64,000 nt of DNA from CAZMGD01 sp964565705 (GTDB taxonomy: Bacteria > Actinomycetota > Acidimicrobiia > Acidimicrobiales > Ilumatobacteraceae): NCBI GenBank assembly GCA_964565705.1, contig CAZMGD010000001.1, forward strand, positions 1 through 64,000, given 5' to 3'. This document shows, in pieces, positions 23,795 to 32,839 of this stretch. Numbering within the stretch: position 1 is the stretch's first letter; each line of letters begins with the position of its first letter. Both the position numbers and the translations under genes were made by a program. Under the pieces are notes generated by a model that was not told where the DNA came from, did not search any database, and saw only the letters and a program-made list of their open reading frames with translations.

Positions 23795-23860
23795 ATTGAA
23801 TGGGGCCGCCACTGATACGTACCGTGTCGGGTCCGCAGGATCCGGTGAGCTGGAGGCTCG

Positions 23861-25750
23861 ATGTCCAACAACCCCACGGCCCCCGTCGATCGCGACTTCA
23901 TCCGTCGCGCCGTCGAGCTCGCCGATCTCAACGCCGTGCGCGTGGCGCTCTACCAGCACACCCACGACCCCGAGATCGAGACCCTGCCCAAGGCGCTGCT
24001 GATGACGCCGGAGGACAAGGAGCTCCTGGTCACGAAGGCCACGGACTGGCTGGAGGTCAACGCCGGCCCGGCCAAGGTCACCGAGCCTCCGGCCGATGAG
24101 CTCCGCACGCTCATGAACCTCGCCACCAAGGAAGACACGCCCGACCTCGAGTTCGAGGCCCGCCGCGAGCTGCCGGCGTTCAAGGACTTCCCGCTGATGA
24201 CGAGCTGGAGCGACGGCGAGCGCCCCGATGTGCCCGAGGACTTCCTGGTCGCCATCGTCGGCAGCGGCTTCAGCGGCCTGGCATCGGCGATCCAGCTCGA
24301 GCAGCTCGGCATCCCCTACGTGATCTTCGAGCGCCGTCCCGACGCCGGGGGCACCTGGTCGATCAACCGCTATCCCGACATCCGGGTCGACACGATCTCG
24401 ATCACCTACGAGTTCTCGTTCGAGAAGGAGCACCGCTGGAGCGAGTACTTCGGCCGGGGACCCGAGGTGCGCGCCTACCTGAACAAGGTGTCGAAGAAGT
24501 ACGGCCCGTACGATCACACCCGGTTCGAGACCGACGTCCGTGAGGGCCGCTGGGACGACGAGCGCCACCTGTGGGTGCTGAAGGTCGACACGCCGTCGGG
24601 CCAGGAGACGATCGAGGCCAACGTCGTGATCAACGCCGTCGGTGCGTTCGCCAACCCGAACTTCCCGAAGATCGAGGGCCTCGACTCGTTCGAGGGCCAG
24701 GTGCTGCACCCTTCGCGCTGGCCCGAGGATGTCGATCTGCGCGGCAAGCGCGTCGGCGTGATCGGCAACGGCTCGACCGGCGTGCAGCTGCTCGCCCCGG
24801 TCGCCGAGGACGCCGACCAGGTCTTCGTGTTCCAGCGCACCCCGCAGTGGATCAGCCCGCGCGAGAAGTACGGGGCCCCCGTCGAGCCCGAGATCGCGTG
24901 GCTGCTCGACAACTTCCCCGCCTACTGGAACTGGTGGCGGTACATGGCGATCGCCGCCCTGTTCGGCACGCACGGGTTCATCCAGCCCGACGAGGAGTGG
25001 AAGGCCCAGGGCGGTCACGTCAACCCGATGAACGACCAGCTGCGCGCCGACCTGACCGCGTACATCAAGGCCCAGACCGGAGGTCGCCAGGATCTGATCG
25101 ACAAGCTGATCCCCGACTACGCCCCGTTCTCGCGCCGTCCCGTCGTCGACAACGGGTGGTACAAGTCCCTGACCCGTGACAACGTCGAGCTGGTCACCGA
25201 CCCGATCGTGCGGATGACGCCGAAGGGCATCGAGACCGCCGACGGCGAGGTCCGCGAGATCGACGTGCTGATCACCGCGACCGGCTTCGAGATCGCCAAG
25301 TACCTGTGGCCGGCGCACTGGTACGGGGTCGACGGCACCGACATCCACGACTACTGGGCGGCCGACGGCGCCCGCGCCTACCTGTCGGTGATGGTTCCGA
25401 ACTACCCGAACATGTTCATGAGCTACGGCCCGAACTCGCAGCCCTTGTCCGGCGGCACCGGCCTGCCGATCTGGTACGTGATCTGGGGGTCGTACGCGGC
25501 GAAGTGCATGAAGCAGCTGCTGCGCACCGGCACGTCGAAGGTCGAGGTCAAGCTGGAGGCCTACGAGGACTACAACAAGGCGCTCGACGCCGAGGCCTCG
25601 ACGCTGCTGCTGCTCCAGGACGAGGGCGCGCCGGAGAAGAACTACTACGTCAACGAGTTCGGACGCCTCCAGATGAACGCCCCGTGGTACGGCCCGGAGT
25701 TCCACCGGATGTGCACGAACATCGTCTGGGACGACCTCGAACTGTCCTGA
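23861..25750 (+). CDS. Baeyer-Villiger-type flavin monooxygenase (HAPMO-like with N-terminal extension)
   Basis: This 629-residue class B flavoprotein monooxygenase has an FAD site G134-S-G-F-S-G139 in VAIVGSGFSGLASAIQLEQLG and the Baeyer-Villiger fingerprint F277-EGQVLHPSRW287 (FxGxxxHxxxW). The NADPH site GVIGNGSTG lies near residue 300. About 125 residues precede the FAD domain, a feature of 4-hydroxyacetophenone monooxygenase relatives. The enzyme should insert oxygen next to a ketone, giving an ester or lactone. GGAGG precedes the ATG. Monocistronic: a perfect hairpin follows its stop. It diverges from a hydroxyacyl/hydroxysteroid SDR that could supply the ketone. Confidence 0.92.
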   Translation: MSNNPTAPVDRDFIRRAVELADLNAVRVALYQHTHDPEIETLPKALLMTPEDKELLVTKATDWLEVNAGPAKVTEPPADELRTLMNLATKEDTPDLEFEARRELPAFKDFPLMTSWSDGERPDVPEDFLVAIVGSGFSGLASAIQLEQLGIPYVIFERRPDAGGTWSINRYPDIRVDTISITYEFSFEKEHRWSEYFGRGPEVRAYLNKVSKKYGPYDHTRFETDVREGRWDDERHLWVLKVDTPSGQETIEANVVINAVGAFANPNFPKIEGLDSFEGQVLHPSRWPEDVDLRGKRVGVIGNGSTGVQLLAPVAEDADQVFVFQRTPQWISPREKYGAPVEPEIAWLLDNFPAYWNWWRYMAIAALFGTHGFIQPDEEWKAQGGHVNPMNDQLRADLTAYIKAQTGGRQDLIDKLIPDYAPFSRRPVVDNGWYKSLTRDNVELVTDPIVRMTPKGIETADGEVREIDVLITATGFEIAKYLWPAHWYGVDGTDIHDYWAADGARAYLSVMVPNYPNMFMSYGPNSQPLSGGTGLPIWYVIWGSYAAKCMKQLLRTGTSKVEVKLEAYEDYNKALDAEASTLLLLQDEGAPEKNYYVNEFGRLQMNAPWYGPEFHRMCTNIVWDDLELS

Positions 25751-25764
25751 CCCCGCCCGACTCC

Positions 25765-25804
25765 TGCCGCCGTACTGCGCCCGCACGGGCGCAGTACGGC
25801 GGCA
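25765..25804. terminator. Perfect 18-bp stem-loop terminator between convergent genes
   Basis: TGCCGCCGTACTGCGCCC (25765-25782) and its exact complement (25787-25804) flank GCAC. It lies 15 nt after the BVMO stop and 12 nt after the stop of the converging lipoprotein gene, so it probably serves both. Confidence 0.7.
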
Positions 25805-25816
25805 AGAACCTGTTGG

Positions 25817-26977
25817 TCAGGGGACGAGGGTCAGCTCGTCGCTGCCGGGGAACCGGCCGTTGCCGCTGTTGGCGAGCTCGACGAAGGTCCGGCCCGGCGC
25901 GAACAGGATCGGCTGACCGTCGGGATCCTTGAACGTGAACGGCTGCAGGCGATCGTCGCGCGTCCACGTGCCGAGGATCACCCGACCGCCGGTGAACACC
26001 ACGGCGCCGTTGCTGCCCGTGCTCGTGCCGTCCGGTGACCGGCTGTCGGTCGAGCTGGAGTTGTAGTCCAGCCAGGCGATGGCGACGTTCTCCGATGTCA
26101 CCTGCGTACCGTCGGCCATCAGGTGCGGCCGGCCCGCCTGCGAGCGCCAGTAGGTGCCGTAGGCCGGGTCATAGCGCCACTCCATGAACACCTGCTGCAT
26201 CTGGAGGTCGAACCCGGTCATCGGCTCGCCGACCGTCGCCGCCTCCCCCGCCGCGCGATACGGGAACTGCTGGAGCGGCGCGGTGCGGTCCGGCTCGGCG
26301 TTCGTGCGGAACAGCGCCGTGTCGCCGTGCGTCTTGTGCGGGCGCCCCCGGTGGGGGTCGAGCGACCAGCCGGGACCTTGACCCTCGGTGATCAGCAACA
26401 TGTCCGAGTTGCGGAGCAACGCGACGTTGCCAGGGTTGCCGCCCGAGCAGGCGAACACGGCCCGGTTGAACGAGCCGAACAGGTCTACGTCCTGGGAGCG
26501 GCACGAGCGGATCGGGCCGACGAAGTCGTCATCGCGGCTGTGGTAGACCGCGCCGAAGCGGGTGGGGCCAGCACCCCACGCCTCGTACACGATGTCGGCT
26601 TCGTTGAGGCCGGTCTGCGGGCGGGCGCCCGGATCGTTGCTGACCTTGACGATCACTGCCGGCTTCGCCAGCAGCGTCTCGTCCCCGAGCGGCAGGCCGG
26701 TGAGCGGCTGGACCGGTGGCGGCAGCGTCGTGGTCGTCGGCGCGACCGTCGTGGACGTCGGGGACGTCGTGGTCGATGCCTTGGTCGTGGTGGTGCGAGG
26801 CGCCGCCGTGGTCGAGGGGGTGGTCGACGTGGTCGTCGACGACGACGGCGGCGCGGACGAGGCGCCGCCACCGCACGCGGTCACGACGACGGCCCCGCCG
26901 GCCAGGGCCAGCAGTTGTCGGCGCGACATCGACGGTGATCGAGCCGGATCGACGGACGGATCGGAGGGCTGGTGCAT
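25817..26977 (-). CDS. DUF3048 (YerB-like) lipoprotein
   Basis: This 386-residue exported protein has residues 17-35 (MSRRQLLALAGGAVVVTAC) forming a twin-arginine-like signal ending in a lipobox, with C35 as lipid anchor. A Ser/Thr-rich linker (about residues 40-75, with runs of T) follows, then the DUF3048 domain: GLPLGDETLLAKPAVIVKVSNDPGARPQTGLNEADIVYEAWGAGPTRFGAVYHSRDDDFVGPIRSCR, and C-terminal FTGGRVILGTWTRDDRLQPFTFKDPDG. The family includes Bacillus YerB; the biochemical role is not known to me. The start could be ATG 26977 or 26929 (MSRRQLL). It diverges from the 27132 operon. Confidence 0.88.
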   Translation of the reverse strand: MHQPSDPSVDPARSPSMSRRQLLALAGGAVVVTACGGGASSAPPSSSTTTSTTPSTTAAPRTTTTKASTTTSPTSTTVAPTTTTLPPPVQPLTGLPLGDETLLAKPAVIVKVSNDPGARPQTGLNEADIVYEAWGAGPTRFGAVYHSRDDDFVGPIRSCRSQDVDLFGSFNRAVFACSGGNPGNVALLRNSDMLLITEGQGPGWSLDPHRGRPHKTHGDTALFRTNAEPDRTAPLQQFPYRAAGEAATVGEPMTGFDLQMQQVFMEWRYDPAYGTYWRSQAGRPHLMADGTQVTSENVAIAWLDYNSSSTDSRSPDGTSTGSNGAVVFTGGRVILGTWTRDDRLQPFTFKDPDGQPILFAPGRTFVELANSGNGRFPGSDELTLVP

Positions 26978-27131
26978 GGGGGATGCTCCCGGAACTCGAG
27001 TGTGCTCAGTGGCCGCGGACCGGCGATGGTCGATCGACGAGCGCAAGCACCGTAGCCCGGTCGACTCTCTCGATCGTGGCATCCCTCCGTAAGCTGCGGG
27101 CACTCGCCCAGGGGCAGCAAAGGGGATCCAG

Positions 27132-28406
27132 ATGCATGCCGACGACTTGATCATGATCAGTGTCGACGACCACATCGCCGAGCCGGCGACGATGTTCGAC
27201 GCCCACGTGCCGGAGAAGTACAAGCACCTCGCGCCCCGCGTGGTGGAGGAGGAAGACGGCGTCGAGCAGTGGTGGTACGGCAACGTGCGCGGCCGCAACC
27301 TCGGCCTCAACGCGGTCGCCGGGAAGTCGCCGGAGATGTACAACATCGATGCCAGCCGCTACGACCAGATGCGACCCGGCTGCTACGACGTGCACGAGCG
27401 GGTGCGCGACATGAACGCCGGCGGCCAGCTGGCGGGGTTGAACTTCCCGAACTTCACCGGGTTCTCCGGCCAGGTCCTCAACCAGGGTCCGGATCGCGAC
27501 GTGAACCTGGTCATGATCAAGGCCTACAACGACTGGCACATCGACGAGTGGTGCGGCGCCTACCCCGGCCGCTTCATCCCCTGCGGCATGCTGCCCCTGT
27601 TCGACGTGGAGGAGGCGGCCAAGGAGATCTACCGGCTCGCCGACAAGGGCTGCCACGCGGTCACGTTCTCGGAGAACCCCGAGGCGCTGAACATGCCCTC
27701 GATCCACTCCGGTGAGTGGGATCCGCTGTTCGCCGCCTGCAGCGACGTCGGCACCGTGCTGTGCTGCCACCTCGGATCGTCGTCGCGAGCGGCGATGACC
27801 TCCACCGATGCCCCCGCCGGTGTCGCCATGTCGGTGTCGTCGGCGGCGACGGTCTACACGCTGGTCGATCTGGTGTGGGCCACGTTCTGGGAGCGGTTCC
27901 CCAAGCTGAAGTTCTCCCTCACCGAGGGCGACATCGGCTGGATCCCCTACTTCTTGTGGCGCAGCGAGCACGTCAACGACCGTCACCACGGCTGGATCGG
28001 TCACGACTTCTCCACGACCGGCGGCCCGACGCAGATCTTCCGCGACCACATCCTCGTGTGCTTCATCAAAGAGACCGTCGGCCCCGAGCTGTTGCACCAC
28101 TTCAACATCGACAACGTCTGCTGGGAGTCGGACTATCCCCACAGCGACGGCACGTGGCCGTACGCGCCCGAGGAGTTCCTGAAGACCGCCGATGGGCTCG
28201 ACGACGCGACGATCGACAAGCTCACGTACCAGAACGCGATGAAGCACTACGGCTTCGACCCGTTCCAGTACCGGCCCAAGGAGCAGTGCACCGCCGCCGC
28301 GCTGCGCGCCGAGTCGCCCGATGTGGACGTCGTCACCCGCGTCGGTCGCCTGGCCGACGAGCGCGACCTCCAACGCTGGAAGCAGATCACCAGCGCCCGC
28401 CGGTGA
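27132..28406 (+). CDS. Amidohydrolase-2 family hydrolase
   Basis: This 424-residue protein is the fourth member of the family in the window. IMISVDDHIAEPATMFDAHVP gives the D-x-H motif, CHLGSSSRA the central block, and NVCWESDYPHSDGTWPYAPE the C-terminal Asp/His block. It is closest in style to the 15420 paralogue but has a longer C-terminus. An AAAGGGG box lies just before the ATG. It leads an operon with a double CoA-transferase, thiolase-like protein and DUF35 protein, with a GTGA overlap to the next gene. It could hydrolyse a cyclic intermediate whose acid product is then transferred to CoA. Confidence 0.88.
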   Translation: MHADDLIMISVDDHIAEPATMFDAHVPEKYKHLAPRVVEEEDGVEQWWYGNVRGRNLGLNAVAGKSPEMYNIDASRYDQMRPGCYDVHERVRDMNAGGQLAGLNFPNFTGFSGQVLNQGPDRDVNLVMIKAYNDWHIDEWCGAYPGRFIPCGMLPLFDVEEAAKEIYRLADKGCHAVTFSENPEALNMPSIHSGEWDPLFAACSDVGTVLCCHLGSSSRAAMTSTDAPAGVAMSVSSAATVYTLVDLVWATFWERFPKLKFSLTEGDIGWIPYFLWRSEHVNDRHHGWIGHDFSTTGGPTQIFRDHILVCFIKETVGPELLHHFNIDNVCWESDYPHSDGTWPYAPEEFLKTADGLDDATIDKLTYQNAMKHYGFDPFQYRPKEQCTAAALRAESPDVDVVTRVGRLADERDLQRWKQITSARR

Positions 28407-30700
28407 CGGCAGGCACTCCGCGCGTCCTCGACGCGACGACCGGACTCGCCGGCGCGTACTGCGCCAAGGTGTTCGCCGACGCGGGCGCACTCGTCGATCA
28501 CCTCGAACGCGCCGGCGGCGACCCGCTGCAGCGCTCGCTGTCCGGATCGCTGTACGAGCACCTCCACCTCGGTGCCCGTCCGGTGACCGGCGACGTCGAG
28601 GCGCTCGCCGCCGAGTACGACCTGGTCATCACCGGCGACCCCGACCTTGGTGCGCGGTTGCTGGCCGCGAGCCCCCGGCAGGTCGTCATCAGCATCACGC
28701 CGTTCGGCACCTCGGGACCGTGGCGCGATCGTGCCGCCACCGAGTTCACGCTCCAGGGAGCGTGCGGCTCGATCCTCGACCGGGGCTCGATCGAGGACGG
28801 TCCGCTCGCCGCCGGCGGCCGGGTCGGCGAGTGGATCACCGGCACCTACGCCGCGGTCGGCGGGTTGGCCGCGCTCCGCCGAGCCCGGCGCCAGGGTGTC
28901 GGCGGGCATGTCGACACGTCGATGCTCGACGCGATGGCCGTCACGATGGTGACCTACCCGACGGTGTTCGCCGAGCTCGCCGGGTGGCCCGAGCTGGCCG
29001 GCCCGACCCGCCATCGCGAGACACCCTCGATCGAGCCGACCAAGGACGGCTGGATCGTCGTCACGACCAACAGCGCCACGCAGTTCACCGACTTCCTGGT
29101 GATGATCGAGCGGCCCGACCTGCTGGAGGACGACGCGCTGCGGCTCCACCCCAACCGCGTGCTCCGGCGCGACGAGTTCCTGGGCTACGTGCACGAGTGG
29201 ACCCGGGCGCGCACCAGCGACCAGGTGTTGGAACAGGCCGGCCTGTTCCGCATCCCCGCCGGCCCGGTGTTGAACGGCGAGACCGTGCCGGCGTTCGAGC
29301 ACTTCGTGGCCCGCGGCGTGTTCTCCCCCGAGCCGGCGGGCCGCTTCGCGCGACCCCGGTTGCCGTATCGCATCGGCCGCGACGAGCACGCGCCGAACCT
29401 CCTGCCGGCGGTCGCGGGTGACGCCGACGGCAGCCGCCCGCTCGCGGCCGGCGTGCCACGCGCAGCGGGCACCTCACCCCTCCCGCTCGACGGTGTCCGA
29501 GTGCTCGACTGCACGGCGTGGTGGGCGGGCCCGGTCTCGCCGCACCTGATGGGCGCGCTCGGCGCCGACGTGATCAAGGTCGAAGCGACGAGCCGCCCGG
29601 ACTTCATGCGCTACGCGTCCGTGCGCCCTCCGACCGAAGACCGCTGGTGGGAGTGGGGCCCGGTGTTCCACGGCGTCAACACCAACAAGCGTGGGCTGAC
29701 CCTCGACCTCACCCTCGACCGTGGGCGCGAACTGTTCGAGGACCTGGTGCGGACCGCTGACGTGCTCGTCGAGAACTTCACGCCGCGGGTCATGGACCAG
29801 TTCGGCCTCACGTGGGAACGCCTGCGCGAGATCAACCCTCGGCTGATCATGGTCCGGATGCCGGCATTCGGGCTCGACGGGCCGTGGCGCGACCGGACGG
29901 GCTTCGCCCAGACGATGGAGAGCCTCACCGGGCTGGCCTGGCTGACCGGGCTGCCCGACGGGCCACCGACGCTCGTGCGCGGCGCGTGCGACCCGGTGTC
30001 TGGTGCACATGCAACGATCGCGACGCTGCTTGCCCTGGAGGAGCGTGATGCAACCGGCGAGGGTCGCTTCATCGAGGTCACGATGGCGGAGGCCGCGCTC
30101 AACGTCGCCGCCGAGGCGGTCATCGAGTTCAGCGCGACCGGCCGGCTGCTGACTCGCGACGGCAATCGCGGCCTCGACCATGCGCCGCAAGGCGTCTACC
30201 GGGCGATGGGCGACGACGCGTGGCTGGCGCTCGCCGTCGCCGACGACGAGCAGTGGCGGGCGCTGTGCACTGTGATCGACTCCGCGACGTTGGCCGATGA
30301 TCCCGACCTCGCCACCGTCGAGGGTCGGCGCGCCGCGCACGATCGCATCGACGCGGCGATCGGGGCGTGGGCGGCGGACATCGAACCTGGAGCCGCCGCC
30401 GAGCGGCTCCAGGTTGCCGGCATCCCGGCCGAAGCACTCGTGCGCGGACGGGACATCGCCAACAACCCACAGCTGCGCGACCGCGGGCTGTTCGAGGTGC
30501 AACAACATCCCGTCGCCGGTTCGATCGAGGTCCCGATGGTGCCGTTCCGCCTGTCAGGCGTGGACCATTGGTTACGGATCGCGGCGCCAACGCTGGGTCA
30601 GCACAACGCCGAGATCCTGCGCGAGATCGGAATCGACGACGACGACCTGGCGCGACTGGAAGCGGACGGCATCGTCGGCACCCGGCCGCGCGGCAGCTGA
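28403..30700 (+). CDS. Double-domain CaiB/BaiF family III CoA-transferase
   Basis: This 765-residue protein contains two complete family III CoA-transferase modules (about residues 1-345 and 365-765). Module 1 keeps the catalytic-type aspartate, D171 in GGHVDTSMLDAM. At the same place module 2 has E558 in GRFIEVTMAEAAL. Module 2 has the better substrate/CoA signature: CTAWWAGPVSPHLMGALGADVIKVE and NTNKRGLTLDLTLDRGRELFEDLV. The fold normally works as interlocked dimers, so the fusion may be a covalent heterodimer. It should move CoA between carboxylic acids. GTG start fixed by overlap with the amidohydrolase gene. A second such fusion is at 45261-47618. Confidence 0.9.
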   Translation: MTAGTPRVLDATTGLAGAYCAKVFADAGALVDHLERAGGDPLQRSLSGSLYEHLHLGARPVTGDVEALAAEYDLVITGDPDLGARLLAASPRQVVISITPFGTSGPWRDRAATEFTLQGACGSILDRGSIEDGPLAAGGRVGEWITGTYAAVGGLAALRRARRQGVGGHVDTSMLDAMAVTMVTYPTVFAELAGWPELAGPTRHRETPSIEPTKDGWIVVTTNSATQFTDFLVMIERPDLLEDDALRLHPNRVLRRDEFLGYVHEWTRARTSDQVLEQAGLFRIPAGPVLNGETVPAFEHFVARGVFSPEPAGRFARPRLPYRIGRDEHAPNLLPAVAGDADGSRPLAAGVPRAAGTSPLPLDGVRVLDCTAWWAGPVSPHLMGALGADVIKVEATSRPDFMRYASVRPPTEDRWWEWGPVFHGVNTNKRGLTLDLTLDRGRELFEDLVRTADVLVENFTPRVMDQFGLTWERLREINPRLIMVRMPAFGLDGPWRDRTGFAQTMESLTGLAWLTGLPDGPPTLVRGACDPVSGAHATIATLLALEERDATGEGRFIEVTMAEAALNVAAEAVIEFSATGRLLTRDGNRGLDHAPQGVYRAMGDDAWLALAVADDEQWRALCTVIDSATLADDPDLATVEGRRAAHDRIDAAIGAWAADIEPGAAAERLQVAGIPAEALVRGRDIANNPQLRDRGLFEVQQHPVAGSIEVPMVPFRLSGVDHWLRIAAPTLGQHNAEILREIGIDDDDLARLEADGIVGTRPRGS

Positions 30701-30715
30701 GGATCGAGGAGAGGC

Positions 30716-31885
30716 ATGCCACATCCGTATCGCGACGTCGCGATCACCGCCGTGTTCAACACGCGCCAGGCCAGGGTGCTGGAGGGCTACGACTCGCTCG
30801 GCATCGCCACCGAGGCGGCGATCGGCGTGCTCGCCGAGGCCGGGGTCGAGGCCCGGGCGATCGACGGCGTGTTCGGTCAGTTCGCCGGCGAGCTGACGTA
30901 CCTCCTCGGCATCGGGCCCTGCCACACGAGCTTCGCCGGGTCGGGTGGCATCCCGGCGCTGCTCGACGCCGTCCACGCGATCGCCGCCGGCCACTGCACG
31001 ACCGTGCTGATGGTCGGCGGAGGCGCGGGCATCTACACGGAGACGGCGTCGGTCGCCCCGTGGACGCAGCCGGCGAACGAGTTCGTCGTGCCGTTCGGGA
31101 TGTACACGGCGCTGGAGTTCGCGCTGATCGCCCGGCGCCACATGCACACCTACGGCACGACGCCCGAACAGCTCGCCGAGGTCGCGGCCACGATCCGCAA
31201 CAACGGGCACGTGAACCCCGAGGCCGTCTACTCCGGACGGGGCCCGTTCACGCCACAGGACATCCTCGACTCGCGGATGGTCGCCGACCCGTATCACCTG
31301 CTCGACTGCGCGATCACGGCCGAGGGTGGCGCGGCGTTGCTGCTCACCACCGCAGAGCAGGCCGCCGACCTGCGGCGCCCGCCCGTCTACGTGCTCGGCG
31401 GTGGGGTCGACCACATGGGCCCGTCGTACCAGCACCCCCCGAGCTTCGACCTGAGCGGCTACCGCGACGGCACGCCCGCGAACGGCTGGGTCGGCAGGCG
31501 GGCGGCGCAGCGGTCGTTCTCGATGGCGGGGCTCTCCCCCGCCGACGTCGATGTCGCCGAGCTCTACGACCCATTCTCGTTCGAGATCATCCGCCAGCTC
31601 GAGGCGTTCGGCTTCTGCGCGGAAGGCGAGGGCGGCGAGTTCGTCGGCGGTGGCCGGATCGGTCCCGGCGGCGACCTGCCGATCACGACCGACGGGGGCC
31701 TGCTCTCGTTCAGCCACGGAGGCGGCACCGTGCAACTCCTGCAACGGGTGATCCGCGCCGTCCAGCAGCTGCAGCGCACCTGCGCCACCAACCAGGTGCC
31801 CGGCGCCGAGGTCGCGCTCGCCTCCGGCGGCGGCGCGGGCGCGCTGTTCAACGACGTCGTCCTCCTCGGGAGCACCCGCCCATGA
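30716..31885 (+). CDS. Thiolase-like protein lacking the nucleophilic cysteine
   Basis: This 389-residue thiolase fold of the SCP-2/Ltp2 type opens DVAITAVFNTRQARVLEGYDSLGIATEAAIGVLAEAG. At the active-site cysteine position it reads TSFAGSGGIPALLDAVHAIAAG, so Ala-Gly replaces Cys-Ala. The C-terminal loop is LLSFSHGGGTVQLLQ. As with the paralogue at 17077, a thiolysis role is unlikely, and a retro-aldol or non-catalytic role with its DUF35 partner is more likely. GAGGAGAGG precedes the ATG. The stop overlaps the DUF35 start as ATGA. Confidence 0.8.
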   Translation: MPHPYRDVAITAVFNTRQARVLEGYDSLGIATEAAIGVLAEAGVEARAIDGVFGQFAGELTYLLGIGPCHTSFAGSGGIPALLDAVHAIAAGHCTTVLMVGGGAGIYTETASVAPWTQPANEFVVPFGMYTALEFALIARRHMHTYGTTPEQLAEVAATIRNNGHVNPEAVYSGRGPFTPQDILDSRMVADPYHLLDCAITAEGGAALLLTTAEQAADLRRPPVYVLGGGVDHMGPSYQHPPSFDLSGYRDGTPANGWVGRRAAQRSFSMAGLSPADVDVAELYDPFSFEIIRQLEAFGFCAEGEGGEFVGGGRIGPGGDLPITTDGGLLSFSHGGGTVQLLQRVIRAVQQLQRTCATNQVPGAEVALASGGGAGALFNDVVLLGSTRP

Positions 31886-32301
31886 CCTGGCTCGCACCAC
31901 AACCCGGGCCGGTGCCGTTCACCCCGCCGAGCCCGGTCAGCGCACCGTTCTGGGAAGGGCTCACCGGGGGTGAGCTGCGCTACCAGCGCTGCACCGCCTG
32001 CAGCACCGCGATCTTCAACCCGGCGCAGATGTGCCGCGCCTGCACGTCGACCGACCTCCGCTGGCAGGTCAGCGCGGGGCTGGGCACCGTCTACAGCTGG
32101 ACGATCTGCCACCGCCCGATGAGCCCCGACCTCGTCACGCCGTACGCACCGGTCATCGTCGACCTCGACGAGGGGTACCAGATGCTCAGCAACCTGGTGG
32201 AGTGCGACACCGACGACGTGCGCGTCGGCCTGCGCGTGCAGGTGCTGTTCCACGCGGTCAACGACCGCGTGATCCCCTACTTCCGTCCGATGGCGGGCTG
32301 A
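31882..32301 (+). CDS. DUF35 OB-fold protein with zinc ribbon
   Basis: This 139-residue DUF35 protein has zinc ligands C37-x2-C40 and C51-x2-C54 (YQRCTACSTAIFNPAQMCRACTS), followed by an OB-fold core with APVIVDLDEGYQMLSNLVE and VRVGLRVQVLFHAV. It is expected to dock on the thiolase-like protein encoded immediately upstream (ATGA overlap). The gene order here is thiolase then DUF35; in the operon at 16619 it is reversed, so the two pairs are not a simple recent duplication. The 3' end overlaps a converging DUF4395 gene by 44 nt. Confidence 0.85.
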   Translation: MTWLAPQPGPVPFTPPSPVSAPFWEGLTGGELRYQRCTACSTAIFNPAQMCRACTSTDLRWQVSAGLGTVYSWTICHRPMSPDLVTPYAPVIVDLDEGYQMLSNLVECDTDDVRVGLRVQVLFHAVNDRVIPYFRPMAG

Positions 32302-32839
32302 TGTCGCAGGCGCCGCCCGCGCAGATCTCGTACGCCTCGTCCTGGGCGATCCATCCGCGCCGGGCGAGGAACCCGTAGATCTCGCATCCGAGACACAGGC
32401 CGAGCACCGATTCCAGCCACATCAGAGCCAGGCAGATGAGGCAGATCGTGCGCGGCAGCCCACCGTGGATCCCGACGTTGGTGATGACCATCATCGCCCC
32501 GGACATCACGAGCCCGAGCGTCCAGGCGAAACGCTTGGGTTTGGCTGACACCCAGAGCGGGGCGTTCCGGCTCGTGATCCATCCCGACACGATGCCGACC
32601 GGTGAGCGGTGGAGACCGACGGTCACCCGGAGCAGGAAGTCGACGAAGAAGAACGTCGTCACGACCCGGATCGGCACGAACTCCTTCTCGAAGTTCGCGT
32701 AGACGAAGGCGATCGCACCGAGGGCCATCGTCAGCCCCGCTGCGGCGCGGACCTGCGTCTCGTTGAACACCCCGGCGCGCAACTCGCGCCCGTCCACCAC
32801 GAGCCCATCCGGTGACTGGCCGTAGTGCATCACCTTCAT
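32258..32839 (-). CDS. DUF4395 membrane protein
   Basis: This 193-residue membrane protein has about four hydrophobic segments: AAAGLTMALGAIAFVYANF, IRVVTTFFFVDFLLRVTVG, LGLVMSGAMMVITNVG and ICLICLALMWLESVLGLCLGCEIYG. Cysteines near the last helix and tail (CLGC, CAGGAC) are a hallmark of DUF4395 proteins, often linked to sulphur or redox chemistry; the function is not established. The ATG overlaps the stop of the PIG-L/cNMP gene as ATGA, so they are one unit. The 3' end overlaps the DUF35 gene on the other strand. Confidence 0.8.
   Translation of the reverse strand: MKVMHYGQSPDGLVVDGRELRAGVFNETQVRAAAGLTMALGAIAFVYANFEKEFVPIRVVTTFFFVDFLLRVTVGLHRSPVGIVSGWITSRNAPLWVSAKPKRFAWTLGLVMSGAMMVITNVGIHGGLPRTICLICLALMWLESVLGLCLGCEIYGFLARRGWIAQDEAYEICAGGACDISPPSDGSRGSRGR

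Noticed and set aside
23711..25786. 691-codon frame opposite the Baeyer-Villiger monooxygenase
   Set aside because: Shadow frame; the plus strand has FAD, NADPH and BVMO motifs in order.
26683..26870. Possible tandem repeat or minisatellite (GTCGT/GGTCG-rich)
   Set aside because: It encodes the Thr/Ser-rich linker of the DUF3048 lipoprotein; repetition comes from Thr codons.
32258..32301. Frameshift or sequencing error at the overlapping ends of DUF35 and DUF4395
   Set aside because: Both proteins have normal lengths and conserved ends; a 44-nt convergent overlap is acceptable.
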